A stretch of DNA of 29,720 bases from a virus. The notes beneath the pieces were generated by a model. That model saw only the letters and a list, made by a program, of their open reading frames with translations, was not told where the DNA came from and made no database searches. The position numbers and the translations under genes are program-made. Shown piece after piece: positions 7,444-13,525 of this stretch (the stretch's first letter is position 1; every line of letters begins with the position of its first letter). The stretch is taken from the IMG/VR virus record IMGVR_UViG_3300002835_000788, positions 1-29,720 of that record; one strand, written 5' to 3'.

Positions 7444-8745
7444 TCACCGACGCCAAGCGTGCGCCACGGGTTGCGGTGGCTGGAGTTGCACGGGCTTCGC
7501 AGCCTGCACTCGACGCGCGCCCTCGCAGGCGTAGCGCAGGGCGTCGATGACGTGGTTGTCGCGGTCGTCGAGCACCGGAAGGACCGCGCCCGTCAGCGGG
7601 TCGGCCTTGTACGAGTAGAGCGTCAGCTCGTCGATGAGGTGCACGCAGCGCGGGTGAACAACGATGTCGTGCGAGCGCAGCCACTCGACGCCCTCTTCGA
7701 GCGAGCGCGGACCCTTCACCGCCGCCATGATCTTCGGGAAGCCGTGCCGCCGCATGTGCGCGATGGTCTCCGGGCGCGCCGAGTCGGCGACGATGGGCCA
7801 CGTCTCCGAGCCGGGCACCGTCAAGAAGAGCGCGGGCGTGTCGACGATCTCAACGCCGACGCCGTACGCCTCGTGGTCGACGTAGAGCGTGCGGCCCTCG
7901 ATGTAGCAGCGCACGAGCACCGTCGGGTCGACCGCGAAGCCCCAGTCTGCGCCGAAGCGGATGACCGCATCGCGCGGGGCCTCGAACTCCTCGACGCGCC
8001 AGTTGCGAAAAACCCGGCGTTCGCTGTTGCGCAGGTACTCGCCAGCCCAGACGTGACGGAACTTGTCCGGGTCGCGCTTGCGGTCGTACTCCAGCTCGGC
8101 GCGCAAGACCTCTGGGAACCAGGGGTTCGATTCGTAGTTCACGCCGACGACGACGGCGTCGGGCGGCAAGCGCTCGCCGCGAAGGAGCGCATCTACGGGG
8201 TCGGTCGACTGGCTCGGGTTCCAGGTGAACCAAAGCTCCGAGCCCGGCTTGCGAATCGTCGGACGCAGGAGGTCGAGCGAGCGCTGCGAGAGGCTCTGCG
8301 CTTCCTCGACCCAGGCGCAGTCGTAGCCTTCGAGGCTCTTGATGCTGTCGGCCGTGTGGTTCTGCATGCCCTGAAAGATGATGCGCCCGTCGCCCTTGCG
8401 GCTCTTGATCACCGCCTCCTGAACCTCGAAGTACGCGCCGACGCCGAGCGCTTCGATCTTTGCCTCAATGAGGCGCTTCACTGACTGGCTCAGGCTCTTC
8501 TGAACTTCGCGCACGCAGACCGTCGAGCGGTTCGCGTCGAGCACATGCGCCTCGACGAGCGCCTCGGCGAAGGCGTGGCTCTTGCCGGACCCGCGCCCGC
8601 CCCACGCGCCCTTGTAGCGCGCCGGAGCGAGGAGGGGCATGAACCACCGCGGCGTCTCGATGCGGAGCGTTTTAGAGGCATCCTGGCGCGAGGAACGGGT
8701 ATCCGTTCGGCGACTGCTCAGGTGCTTACTTGTCGGCCTTGTCAA
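7444..8745 (-). CDS. terL: Terminase large subunit (packaging ATPase-nuclease)
   Basis: This is the DNA packaging motor and genome-cutting nuclease, of the PBSX/Terminase_3 type. Walker A is GGRGSGKS at 49-56 and Walker B ends in VEEA at 146-149. A coupling-motif-like TWNPS lies at about 174-178. The RNase H-like nuclease carries aspartates at 267 (FGADWGF), 321 (VADSARPE) and 401 (HVIDALRYA). The start is a TTG at 8745, overlapping terS by 20 bases, with AAGGG upstream. The first in-frame ATG (codon 36) would remove the conserved ETPRWF segment, so a non-ATG start seems real though its exact position is uncertain. The small subunit is upstream and the portal downstream. Confidence 0.95.
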   Translation of the reverse strand: MTRPTSKHLSSRRTDTRSSRQDASKTLRIETPRWFMPLLAPARYKGAWGGRGSGKSHAFAEALVEAHVLDANRSTVCVREVQKSLSQSVKRLIEAKIEALGVGAYFEVQEAVIKSRKGDGRIIFQGMQNHTADSIKSLEGYDCAWVEEAQSLSQRSLDLLRPTIRKPGSELWFTWNPSQSTDPVDALLRGERLPPDAVVVGVNYESNPWFPEVLRAELEYDRKRDPDKFRHVWAGEYLRNSERRVFRNWRVEEFEAPRDAVIRFGADWGFAVDPTVLVRCYIEGRTLYVDHEAYGVGVEIVDTPALFLTVPGSETWPIVADSARPETIAHMRRHGFPKIMAAVKGPRSLEEGVEWLRSHDIVVHPRCVHLIDELTLYSYKADPLTGAVLPVLDDRDNHVIDALRYACEGARRVQAAKPVQLQPPQPVAHAWRR

Positions 8746-9121
8746 CGATGACCCTTTCGATGCGGTCGAAGGCGATCGGAGCGCCGTCCGGTCCAGAGAG
8801 TTCGTGCTTCTGCGTCTCGGCCCACCGGAGCTGCGTCTTTGACCACCAGATCATCGCAGCCGTATCGCCGCCGGTAGCCTTCTGGAAGAGCGTGCCGCCA
8901 ACCTTCGCGTTCGCCTTTGCCTTGCCTGCGACGAGTTCCGTCTTGAAGTGCTTCATCAGCGTGTCGCAGTCGATGCCGCCGTCACGCACGAGGATCGCGA
9001 TCTGCTCGTACGGGAGGCCGTAGCCGCTAAGCGTCTCGACGCGCTTTCGCTCGGCGTCCGTCGGCACGAACCCTACCGGCCCACGCTTTTTCTTTCCTTG
9101 ATCCGAAGGATTTGCGGCCAT
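8726..9121 (-). CDS. terS: Terminase small subunit-like DNA-binding protein
   Basis: The 131-residue protein precedes terL and overlaps it. The N-terminal part contains a helix-turn-helix-like segment (RKRVETLSGYGLPYEQIAIL), expected for recognition of the packaging site. The central part, TELVAGKAKANAKVGGTLFQ followed by ATGGDTAAMIWWSKTQLRW, is typical of small proteins found before terL in many phages of Gram-negative bacteria. TerS rings bind pac DNA and hand it to TerL. Its ATG overlaps the methylase stop (TGATG). The call rests on position and pattern; no experimental pac information is visible. Confidence 0.82.
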   Translation of the reverse strand: MAANPSDQGKKKRGPVGFVPTDAERKRVETLSGYGLPYEQIAILVRDGGIDCDTLMKHFKTELVAGKAKANAKVGGTLFQKATGGDTAAMIWWSKTQLRWAETQKHELSGPDGAPIAFDRIERVIVDKADK

Positions 9122-10392
9122 CAGCCCACCTCATCGAAAGCGACGCCATCGGCCTCGCGAGTTGCCTTCTTGCCCGTGTAATCCTGCCACCGCTTCACGA
9201 TGACGTCCACGTAGCGCGGGTCGAGTTCCATCAGGCGCGCGACGCGGCCTGTCTTTTCGCAGGCGATAAGCGTCGAGCCGGAGCCGCCGAAAAGGTCGAG
9301 CACGGTGTCTCCGCTTTTGCTGCTGTGGATAATCGCGTGCTCCGGAACGTCGACCGGCTTCTCAGTTGGATGCCCTGATTTTCCGTTAACTTTAGCAATT
9401 TCCCACACCGAAAGCGCGTGCCCTTCCGTCGGGAAGTTGAAGGTGTGCTTGCCGCGCGTAGCGTAGCAAATCATCTCCGCGTTCCACGTCCAATGCCTCT
9501 TCATCAGCGATGGCATCGGGTTCGGCTTGCTCCATGCGCACCAGCTATGATGGTTGCTCCATTCCTTCATCCATGCCCAGATGGATGGCGCAAGGTGATG
9601 CGACGTGCAGACGTAAACTGTTGCATTTTCAGCAAGAAACGCAAACAAGCAGGACTGAACGTCTTCGAATCGAAAGTTCATATCCCACGCGCTGTTCATC
9701 AGCTTTTCGTGTGCTTTTGACACGTTGGACGCTACGCCCTTGTTTTCGCTGGCGATGTTGTACGGCGGATCCGTCCAAACAAGATCCGCCACCGCGCCCG
9801 CCATCAGCGCTCCCACCGCATCCACGCTAGTCGAGTCGCCACACATGACGCGGTGCTTACCGCAGAGCCACACGTCGCCGAGCACGCTGCGCGGAACGTC
9901 TGGGGCCTCTGGCACCTCGTCGGGGTCGGTGAGCGCCGCAGATTCCTCGGACGGCGTGAGGCCGTCGAGTTCCTCGTCGGAGAACCCCGTCAAGTCGAGG
10001 TCGAACCCAAGCTCGCCAAGCTCGCCGAGTTCGAGCGAAAGCATCTCGGCGTCCCATCCGGCGTTCAGCGCGAGTTTGTTGTCGGCGATGACGTAGGCCC
10101 GGCGCTTCGCGTCGCTCCAGCCACGAGCGACGACGACGGGCACCTCCGCCATGCCGAGCTGGCGAGCCGCGAGCACGCGACCGTGCCCGGCGATGATGCC
10201 GCCGTCTTCGTCGACGAGAACCGGCGTGGTCCAGCCCCACTCGCGAATCGACGCCGCGAGCTGCGCCACCTGCTCGTCGGAGTGCGTGCGGGAGTTGCGG
10301 GCGTACGGCGTGAGCTTGTCGAGCGACCAGCGCTCGATCTCGTCGGCTGGGTTCGCCTTTCCTGTAATCTCTTTCCCTACCTTTGCTTTCAT
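9121..10392 (-). CDS. ParB-like domain fused to DNA methyltransferase
   Basis: A two-domain protein. Residues about 15-75 form a ParB/Srx-type domain, with LTPYARNSRTHSDEQVAQLA and then GGIIAGHGRVLAARQLG. Residues about 175-400 form an amino-methyltransferase: DPPYN at about 208-212 (catalytic motif IV) precedes the AdoMet motif DLFGGSGST, an order typical of beta-class N4-cytosine or N6-adenine enzymes. GHPTEKP is also typical. Such fusions occur beside terminase genes in many phages. Likely roles are shielding phage DNA from host restriction or marking DNA for packaging or replication. I prefer ATG 10392, preceded by GAAGGAAAG, to the in-frame TTG at 10422. Confidence 0.92.
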   Translation of the reverse strand: MKAKVGKEITGKANPADEIERWSLDKLTPYARNSRTHSDEQVAQLAASIREWGWTTPVLVDEDGGIIAGHGRVLAARQLGMAEVPVVVARGWSDAKRRAYVIADNKLALNAGWDAEMLSLELGELGELGFDLDLTGFSDEELDGLTPSEESAALTDPDEVPEAPDVPRSVLGDVWLCGKHRVMCGDSTSVDAVGALMAGAVADLVWTDPPYNIASENKGVASNVSKAHEKLMNSAWDMNFRFEDVQSCLFAFLAENATVYVCTSHHLAPSIWAWMKEWSNHHSWCAWSKPNPMPSLMKRHWTWNAEMICYATRGKHTFNFPTEGHALSVWEIAKVNGKSGHPTEKPVDVPEHAIIHSSKSGDTVLDLFGGSGSTLIACEKTGRVARLMELDPRYVDVIVKRWQDYTGKKATREADGVAFDEVG

Positions 10393-10459
10393 CTTTCCTT
10401 CGCCTTCTCTCTGCTGCGTCAAAACTCGTAGCAGGTATCCGTAGCGCCCGCTGCGTAAT

Positions 10460-10569
10460 GGTAACTACGTAACCCCTTCTATAGAAGGGGGGTTACGTTA
10501 CGTTACCTATTTCCGCGCCCTGCCCACGTAACAAATTACCTGAAAATTACGTTTCGTTACCATAGTTAC
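10460..10569. repeat. Cluster of GTTAC/GGTAAC repeats (origin-like or operator cluster)
   Basis: About eight copies of the pentamer GTTAC or its complement, or a one-base variant, lie in 110 bases. They include 10461-10465, 10469-10473, three tandem copies at 10492-10506, 10528-10532, 10556-10560 and 10565-10569; variants TTACC and ATTACG lie at 10537 and 10547. Most extend to GGTAAC on the minus strand. The stretch is far more AT-rich than its surroundings. It lies immediately after the primase-helicase stop and before the methylase-terminase operon. Iteron-like repeats beside a replication gene suggest a replication origin. An activator-binding array for the late operon is the alternative. 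Confidence 0.7.
10473..10490. promoter_or_regulatory. 18-bp perfect palindrome within the repeat cluster
   Basis: CCCCTTCTATAGAAGGGG is a perfect 18-base palindrome, flanked on both sides by GTAAC/GTTAC pentamers, so the symmetry extends imperfectly outward. It has no T-tract suited to termination in either direction. A palindrome in the middle of repeat units is typical of a protein-binding site or a strand-opening element. The central TATAGA could also act as a -10 element for leftward transcription of the methylase-terminase operon. None of these roles is proven. Confidence 0.6.
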
Positions 10570-10571
10570 CA

Positions 10572-12455
10572 TCACTTTCTTGACGCGATGCGCAACGCAT
10601 TTGCGTGCTCACTTTCGACCATCCGCCAGCCGTGTTCGTGCGCCTCGATGGCCCCGCCTTCGAGGAGCTGCTGCACGAATTTGCCCCCGGTCGGCTTGAT
10701 GGTCTGCCGCGCACTGGTCTCCTTCATGCCGCCCTCGACGAGGTAGGCGACGGCAGCGGAGCGCGAGAGGTACGGCAGGCCGTCGCGGAACTCGGCCCCA
10801 GCGTGCCACCAGGCAGCCTCGTACGTGCGCCGCGCCTTGTCGACGGGGCCTTCACGCTTCGGCTTCTGCGGAGCCGCTGGTGCGTCGTTTACGCGCACGA
10901 ACACGGCTCCAGAGATCTCCTCGCCGTCCTCGTCGACCCACCCGAGCGCGACGGGTTCGAGCTTGCCGAACATCGGCGCAGGCGCTTCGGCATCCTTCAT
11001 CTTCGCGCAGGAAAGCTCGATGGTGCCGTCGTCGGCCTTCGAAACCATGATGGAAGCGTCGAGCGACGCCTTAAACGCAGAGCTGCCACGCGCGCGCCCC
11101 TTTGCCCCTTCGCCGTGCCCGACGTGGTGATTGAGCACGACCGCCGAGCGAAGCGCACTCGCGACAACGTTGGCCGCGTTGAAGAAGTTTCGCACGTCGC
11201 GCGCTGCGTTCTCGTCGCCGGACATGTGGTTGTTGACGGTGTCGATGACGACGACGACCGAATCGGCGTCGGTCAGCTCGCGCACGGCTGCGATGATCTG
11301 CGCCGCAGCAGAGGCCGAGTCGAGGTCGATGCCTTTGTTCGAGATGAGCAGGTTGTCGAGCTGCTCGACGCCGTGATGCTTGCACCACGCAGCGACGCGC
11401 TGCCGGATGCCGTAGTTGCCCTCGCCTGCCATGTAGACGACGACACCCGGCTTCGTCCGGTTGCCCATCCAGTCGAGCCCCGCCGCGATGCTGCACGCGA
11501 TGTCGAGCGTGACAAACGTCTTTCCCGCGCCGGATTCGCCGAAGACCATCGTCGTCCCGCTCGCGGGAATCCACTTCTTGACGGCCCACTCCAGCGGCGC
11601 AGGCTGCGAAAGGAAGCTCGTCGCGCGGCTGAAGAAATACTCGCTCGGAGCCTTCGCCTCGACGAGCGCGAGGATGTCGCGGGCGATGTCGTCCCCGAGC
11701 GCAGCGTTTGCGGCCACGTCGTGCTCGACCTCGTAGCGCGACGCCGAGTGCACGAGCTGGCGCAGCTCCGAGGCCGGAAGCGGAACGTCGCAGCGAGTTT
11801 CGTTCGTGACGCTGAGCGCGGCGAGAATCTCCGGCTCACCCATGCCGTAGCGGCGCATCACGCCTGCGAGGGAGTGCAGGCCGTTGTTCCTGTTGCCCGT
11901 GATGAGCGAGCCGTCGCCGGTGAGCGCGACCGGCTGTCGCCGCTTCGCCTCGATGCCTTCGAGCCAGCGCTGCGGGACGCCCATCGGCGCCACGCCGTCG
12001 AACGGGTCAGAGCTGAGCTCCCATCGGTACTCTCGCCCTTCGATGCGGCTCGGGAACGCGACGAAGTAACGGCCATCGGAGAGAAGGTCGATGCCGTCGC
12101 GCAGCTTGCAGGAGCGGACGCCCTCGACGTACGCGGCGAGGTAGTGCTGACCACCTCCTGCGGTGAGCTGCACCGCGCCGTCAGGCTGCGCGCCTCGCTC
12201 GTCGGTCCACGCGCTCCACGAGTCGTCGCCACCGTTGCGCGGGTCGATGTCGAACACCACGAGCCCCGAGGCCGCGCCGCAGGCGATGCCCACGTTCCGG
12301 TCGTCGTGGCCCTCGAACCATCGACGAATGGTCGCCTCGTCCGTCGTCGCGTCGTTTACGCCGTGTTGCGTCGCCGGGAGCTTCCCGTTCGGCACGATGG
12401 GAAGGACTGGCCAGCCCCACGAGGCATAGGCGAGCGCCGCATCGAGCGGGGTCAC
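10572..12455 (-). CDS. Replicative primase-helicase (Prim-Pol plus RepA-like ATPase)
   Basis: A 627-residue fusion. Residues about 1-175 are a bifunctional primase/polymerase domain: MTPLDAALAYASWGWPVLPI, then FDIDPRNGGDDS with the metal-binding acids, QLTAGGGQHYL and a GIDLLSDGRYFVAFPS segment. Residues about 290-500 are a hexameric RepA/KaiC-type ATPase: Walker A GESGAGKT (about 306-313), Walker B VVVVIDTV (Asp about 405), and VVLNHHVGHGEGAKGRARGS with sensor residues. It would prime and unwind phage DNA for the host polymerase. The C-terminal 90 residues may be a small DNA-binding domain. The start is GTG 12455, overlapping the preceding stop. It is followed by the GTTAC repeat cluster. 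Confidence 0.9.
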   Translation of the reverse strand: MTPLDAALAYASWGWPVLPIVPNGKLPATQHGVNDATTDEATIRRWFEGHDDRNVGIACGAASGLVVFDIDPRNGGDDSWSAWTDERGAQPDGAVQLTAGGGQHYLAAYVEGVRSCKLRDGIDLLSDGRYFVAFPSRIEGREYRWELSSDPFDGVAPMGVPQRWLEGIEAKRRQPVALTGDGSLITGNRNNGLHSLAGVMRRYGMGEPEILAALSVTNETRCDVPLPASELRQLVHSASRYEVEHDVAANAALGDDIARDILALVEAKAPSEYFFSRATSFLSQPAPLEWAVKKWIPASGTTMVFGESGAGKTFVTLDIACSIAAGLDWMGNRTKPGVVVYMAGEGNYGIRQRVAAWCKHHGVEQLDNLLISNKGIDLDSASAAAQIIAAVRELTDADSVVVVIDTVNNHMSGDENAARDVRNFFNAANVVASALRSAVVLNHHVGHGEGAKGRARGSSAFKASLDASIMVSKADDGTIELSCAKMKDAEAPAPMFGKLEPVALGWVDEDGEEISGAVFVRVNDAPAAPQKPKREGPVDKARRTYEAAWWHAGAEFRDGLPYLSRSAAVAYLVEGGMKETSARQTIKPTGGKFVQQLLEGGAIEAHEHGWRMVESEHANALRIASRK

Positions 12456-12622
12456 TTGGCCACCGCCTTCGCCAGCCCCCAGAACGCCCGCGCCTGGTGC
12501 TGCTCGGCGTAGAGGCGCACCTCTGCCGCTCGGATGGCGTGCGCGCGATCCTCGACACGCACGATGCGCTCGAACAGCCAGTCTCCGATGATGGCGCGCG
12601 CCTGCTTTTCGTCTGCGTTCAT
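12452..12622 (-). CDS. Small hypothetical protein (56 aa)
   Basis: A short open frame fits tightly between the HTH gene and the primase gene: its ATG at 12622 overlaps the HTH stop (ATGA) and its stop overlaps the primase GTG (GTGA). The protein is charged and probably helical throughout (MNADEKQARAIIGDWLFERI, later AEVRLYAEQHQARAFWGLAK). It has no Cys, signal peptide or membrane segment. The double coupling strongly supports that it is translated. Function unknown; a replication accessory protein or primase partner is possible from context. Confidence 0.7.
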   Translation of the reverse strand: MNADEKQARAIIGDWLFERIVRVEDRAHAIRAAEVRLYAEQHQARAFWGLAKAVAK

Positions 12623-12792
12623 GGTCGCGCCTCCAGATAGGCGCTCAGCGCCACCAGCGTCGCGTGCTTCGGGTTCGCGTTCACCCCGTTTCGGATGCGC
12701 GCGATCGAGTTGACGTGCAGCCCCGTCGCCTCGGCCACGATGTCGAGCCGCCGATCAGCGAGCCGTTCCTTGATTTCTTCGAGCGTCAACAT
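12619..12792 (-). CDS. Cro/C1-type (XRE) helix-turn-helix regulator (57 aa)
   Basis: The protein is a minimal HTH domain. Residues 17-36 have the helix-turn-helix pattern DIVAEATGLHVNSIARIRNG, with LVALSAYLEAR as the final helix. Minimal XRE proteins act as Cro-like repressors on divergent promoters. A strong ribosome binding site, AGGAGG, lies eight bases before ATG 12792. It is the first gene of the leftward unit and faces the rightward early operon across a 166-base control region with inverted repeats, so autoregulation and early-gene control are likely. No larger CI-type repressor is visible in the window. Confidence 0.88.
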   Translation of the reverse strand: MLTLEEIKERLADRRLDIVAEATGLHVNSIARIRNGVNANPKHATLVALSAYLEARP

Positions 12793-12813
12793 GGTTCGAG
12801 CCTCCTGCGGCGC

Positions 12814-12844
12814 ATCCTACCACTGTTCGTAGTCTACAGCGCAA
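12814..12844 (-). promoter_or_regulatory. Candidate leftward promoter for the HTH-primase unit
   Basis: On the minus strand TTGCGC (12844-12839) and TAGGAT (12819-12814) are separated by 19 bases and could be -35 and -10 boxes. They lie about 22 bases upstream of ATG 12792, with the AGGAGG site between. The spacing is longer than ideal and the match moderate. The operator-like palindrome at 12823-12839 occupies the spacer, which suits repression. Confidence 0.35.
12823..12839. promoter_or_regulatory. Candidate operator for the HTH regulator
   Basis: CTGTTCGTAGTCTACAG is a 17-base sequence with CTGT and ACAG at its ends and a perfect inner palindrome, GTAG-T-CTAC, at 12829-12837. Its size and symmetry fit a dimeric XRE-family protein. 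It lies 31 bases upstream of the HTH gene, inside its likely promoter spacer. Binding would give autoregulation. Confidence 0.5.
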
Positions 12845-12871
12845 GAAATAAAAAACGCACGTCGATGTCGA

Positions 12872-12906
12872 TTGTCTTCGACAACGGGAACGCACTCGCG
12901 TAGAAA
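12872..12906 (+). promoter_or_regulatory. Candidate early rightward promoter with overlapping inverted repeat
   Basis: TCGACA (12879-12884, five of six -35 consensus bases), a 16-base spacer and TAGAAA (12901-12906) form a plausible sigma-70 promoter. The -35 box is part of the inverted repeat TTGTC-TTC-GACAA (12872-12884), so a bound protein would block it. Transcription from here would start near 12913, just before the shared leader block at 12921-12944. It would drive the whole early operon. Confidence 0.45.
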
Positions 12907-12958
12907 CAACACATCGCCCAAACGGAATTACCCGACCGAGGCGAAGAAAGACCGAACC

Positions 12959-13165
12959 ATGATGCTCGCAGCCGCTCCCGCCGAACTCTTCCCCGTCCGC
13001 GTTGCCGCCATCGCTTCCGCTCGTGATGCGCGCCGCGCCGCGAGTGAGGCGGTCGCGAACCGCAAGGACGATTCCAATATCGCTGAGCTTATGAAGGCGT
13101 TTTACGATGCGGTTGATGCGGAATGCTCGGCGCTCGGCATCAAGTTCGACCGCGGCGGGCGCTGA
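12959..13165 (+). CDS. Small early protein (68 aa), unknown function
   Basis: The first gene of the rightward early unit. Two adjacent start codons, ATG 12959 and ATG 12962, are possible. An in-frame ATG at 12872 lies upstream but falls within the promoter region, and the residues it would add look non-coding. The protein is alanine-rich and helical (ARDARRAASEAVANRKDDSN), with a second helix carrying AELMKAFYDAVDAECSALGI. No known domain is recognised. First genes of phage early operons are often host takeover or anti-defence factors, but this is position only. Confidence 0.65.
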   Translation: MMLAAAPAELFPVRVAAIASARDARRAASEAVANRKDDSNIAELMKAFYDAVDAECSALGIKFDRGGR

Positions 13166-13175
13166 CCGCCACCCC

Positions 13176-13254
13176 AGCCCCGCCCCATGAGGGCGCGCAA
13201 CGCTCGATGCGTTGGCGGGGCTCTGCCTCAACCCGAATGACCGGACCGAGGCGA
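13176..13254 (+). ncRNA. Structured leader RNA element, copy A
   Basis: Outer stem AGCCCCGC (13176-13183) pairs with GCGGGGCT (13215-13222). Directly inside is CCCATGAGGG (13184-13193), then four bases, then inner stem CAACGC (13198-13203) with loop TCGAT and return GCGTTG (13209-13214). Seven bases after the outer stem begins the block AACCCGAATGACCGGACC (13230-13247), followed by a purine-rich run to ATG 13268. The second copy at 13432 has the same plan with different, still complementary, stems. It lies in the leader of the 50-residue gene. The role is probably cis-regulatory; I do not recognise it as a known riboswitch class. Confidence 0.75.
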
Positions 13255-13267
13255 GAACGAGACGACC

Positions 13268-13420
13268 ATGAACTTTGACGACAACGACCTCACCGCCCTT
13301 GAACTCAAGTGGAACGCCAACCCAGACGATCCACGCACGTGGGTTGTGATGGACTTGCTTCACGACCTTTTGAGGGCACGTGAAGAAATTAAGCGGCTCA
13401 AGGAGACCGCAAAGGAGTGA
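13268..13420 (+). CDS. Small early protein (50 aa), unknown function
   Basis: The frame begins MNFDDNDLTALELKWNANPD and ends in a charged helix, RAREEIKRLKETAKE. It is acidic at the start and probably a short helical or coiled-coil protein. It is bracketed by two structured leader elements, and its stop codon TGA lies in the loop of an intrinsic terminator. A ribosome translating to the stop would disturb that hairpin, so its translation could influence readthrough into the recombination genes. The purine-rich leader just before the ATG resembles that of its neighbours. No family recognised. Confidence 0.68.
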   Translation: MNFDDNDLTALELKWNANPDDPRTWVVMDLLHDLLRAREEIKRLKETAKE

Positions 13421-13432
13421 CCCTCCTTTTTT
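13411..13432 (+). terminator. Intrinsic terminator or attenuator overlapping a stop codon
   Basis: AAAGGAG (13411-13417), loop TGACC and CTCCTTT (13423-13429) form a perfect seven-base stem followed by further T residues; the T-run spans 13427-13432. The loop contains the stop codon of the 50-residue gene. The last T is the first base of the outer stem of the second leader element. As a moderate terminator inside the early operon it could act as an attenuator, with the adjacent RNA elements governing readthrough. Confidence 0.75.
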
Positions 13433-13512
13433 GCGCAGCCCATGAGGGAAATGCGGGGCTCGATGCCCCGCCTGCGCACCCCGACAAACCCGAATCACCG
13501 GACCAGTCGGAG
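13432..13512 (+). ncRNA. Structured leader RNA element, copy B
   Basis: Outer stem TGCGCAG (13432-13438) pairs with CTGCGCA (13472-13478). CCCATGAGGG (13439-13448), four bases, and inner stem GCGGGGC (13453-13459) with loop TCGAT and return GCCCCGC (13465-13471) fill the inside with no unpaired bases on the right. Eight bases later begins AACCCGAATCACCGGACC (13487-13504), identical to copy A at 17 of 18 positions. The stems differ from copy A yet pair perfectly, so base pairing is what is conserved. It forms the leader of the Sak4-like gene (ATG 13526). Confidence 0.78.
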
Positions 13513-13525
13513 CAAGGACAATCGA

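Noticed and set aside
6583-8484. A 633-codon open frame on the plus strand opposite portal and terL
   Set aside because: It is antisense to two certain genes. Its translation is Arg/Val/Glu/Asp-biased with no domain, a typical shadow of GC-rich coding DNA.
10605-12512. A 635-codon open frame on the plus strand opposite the primase-helicase gene
   Set aside because: It mirrors the primase-helicase frame and encodes a biased Arg/Val/Asp-rich sequence without a recognisable fold.
13230-13267. Resemblance of the leader block to the guanidine-III (mini-ykkC-related) riboswitch
   Set aside because: A few shared bases such as CCGGAC and GAGG are present, but the pseudoknot layout and conserved loop are not. 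The downstream genes are not guanidine transporters or carboxylases.
13439-13448. CCCATGAGGG as a hammerhead ribozyme core
   Set aside because: It lacks the CUGAUGA core and the GAAA segment in the required positions, and no cleavage triplet arrangement is apparent.
13176-13512. Repeat pair read as a degenerate CRISPR array
   Set aside because: There are only two units. The conserved parts are discontinuous blocks around covarying stems and a coding gene lies between them, unlike direct repeats with spacers.
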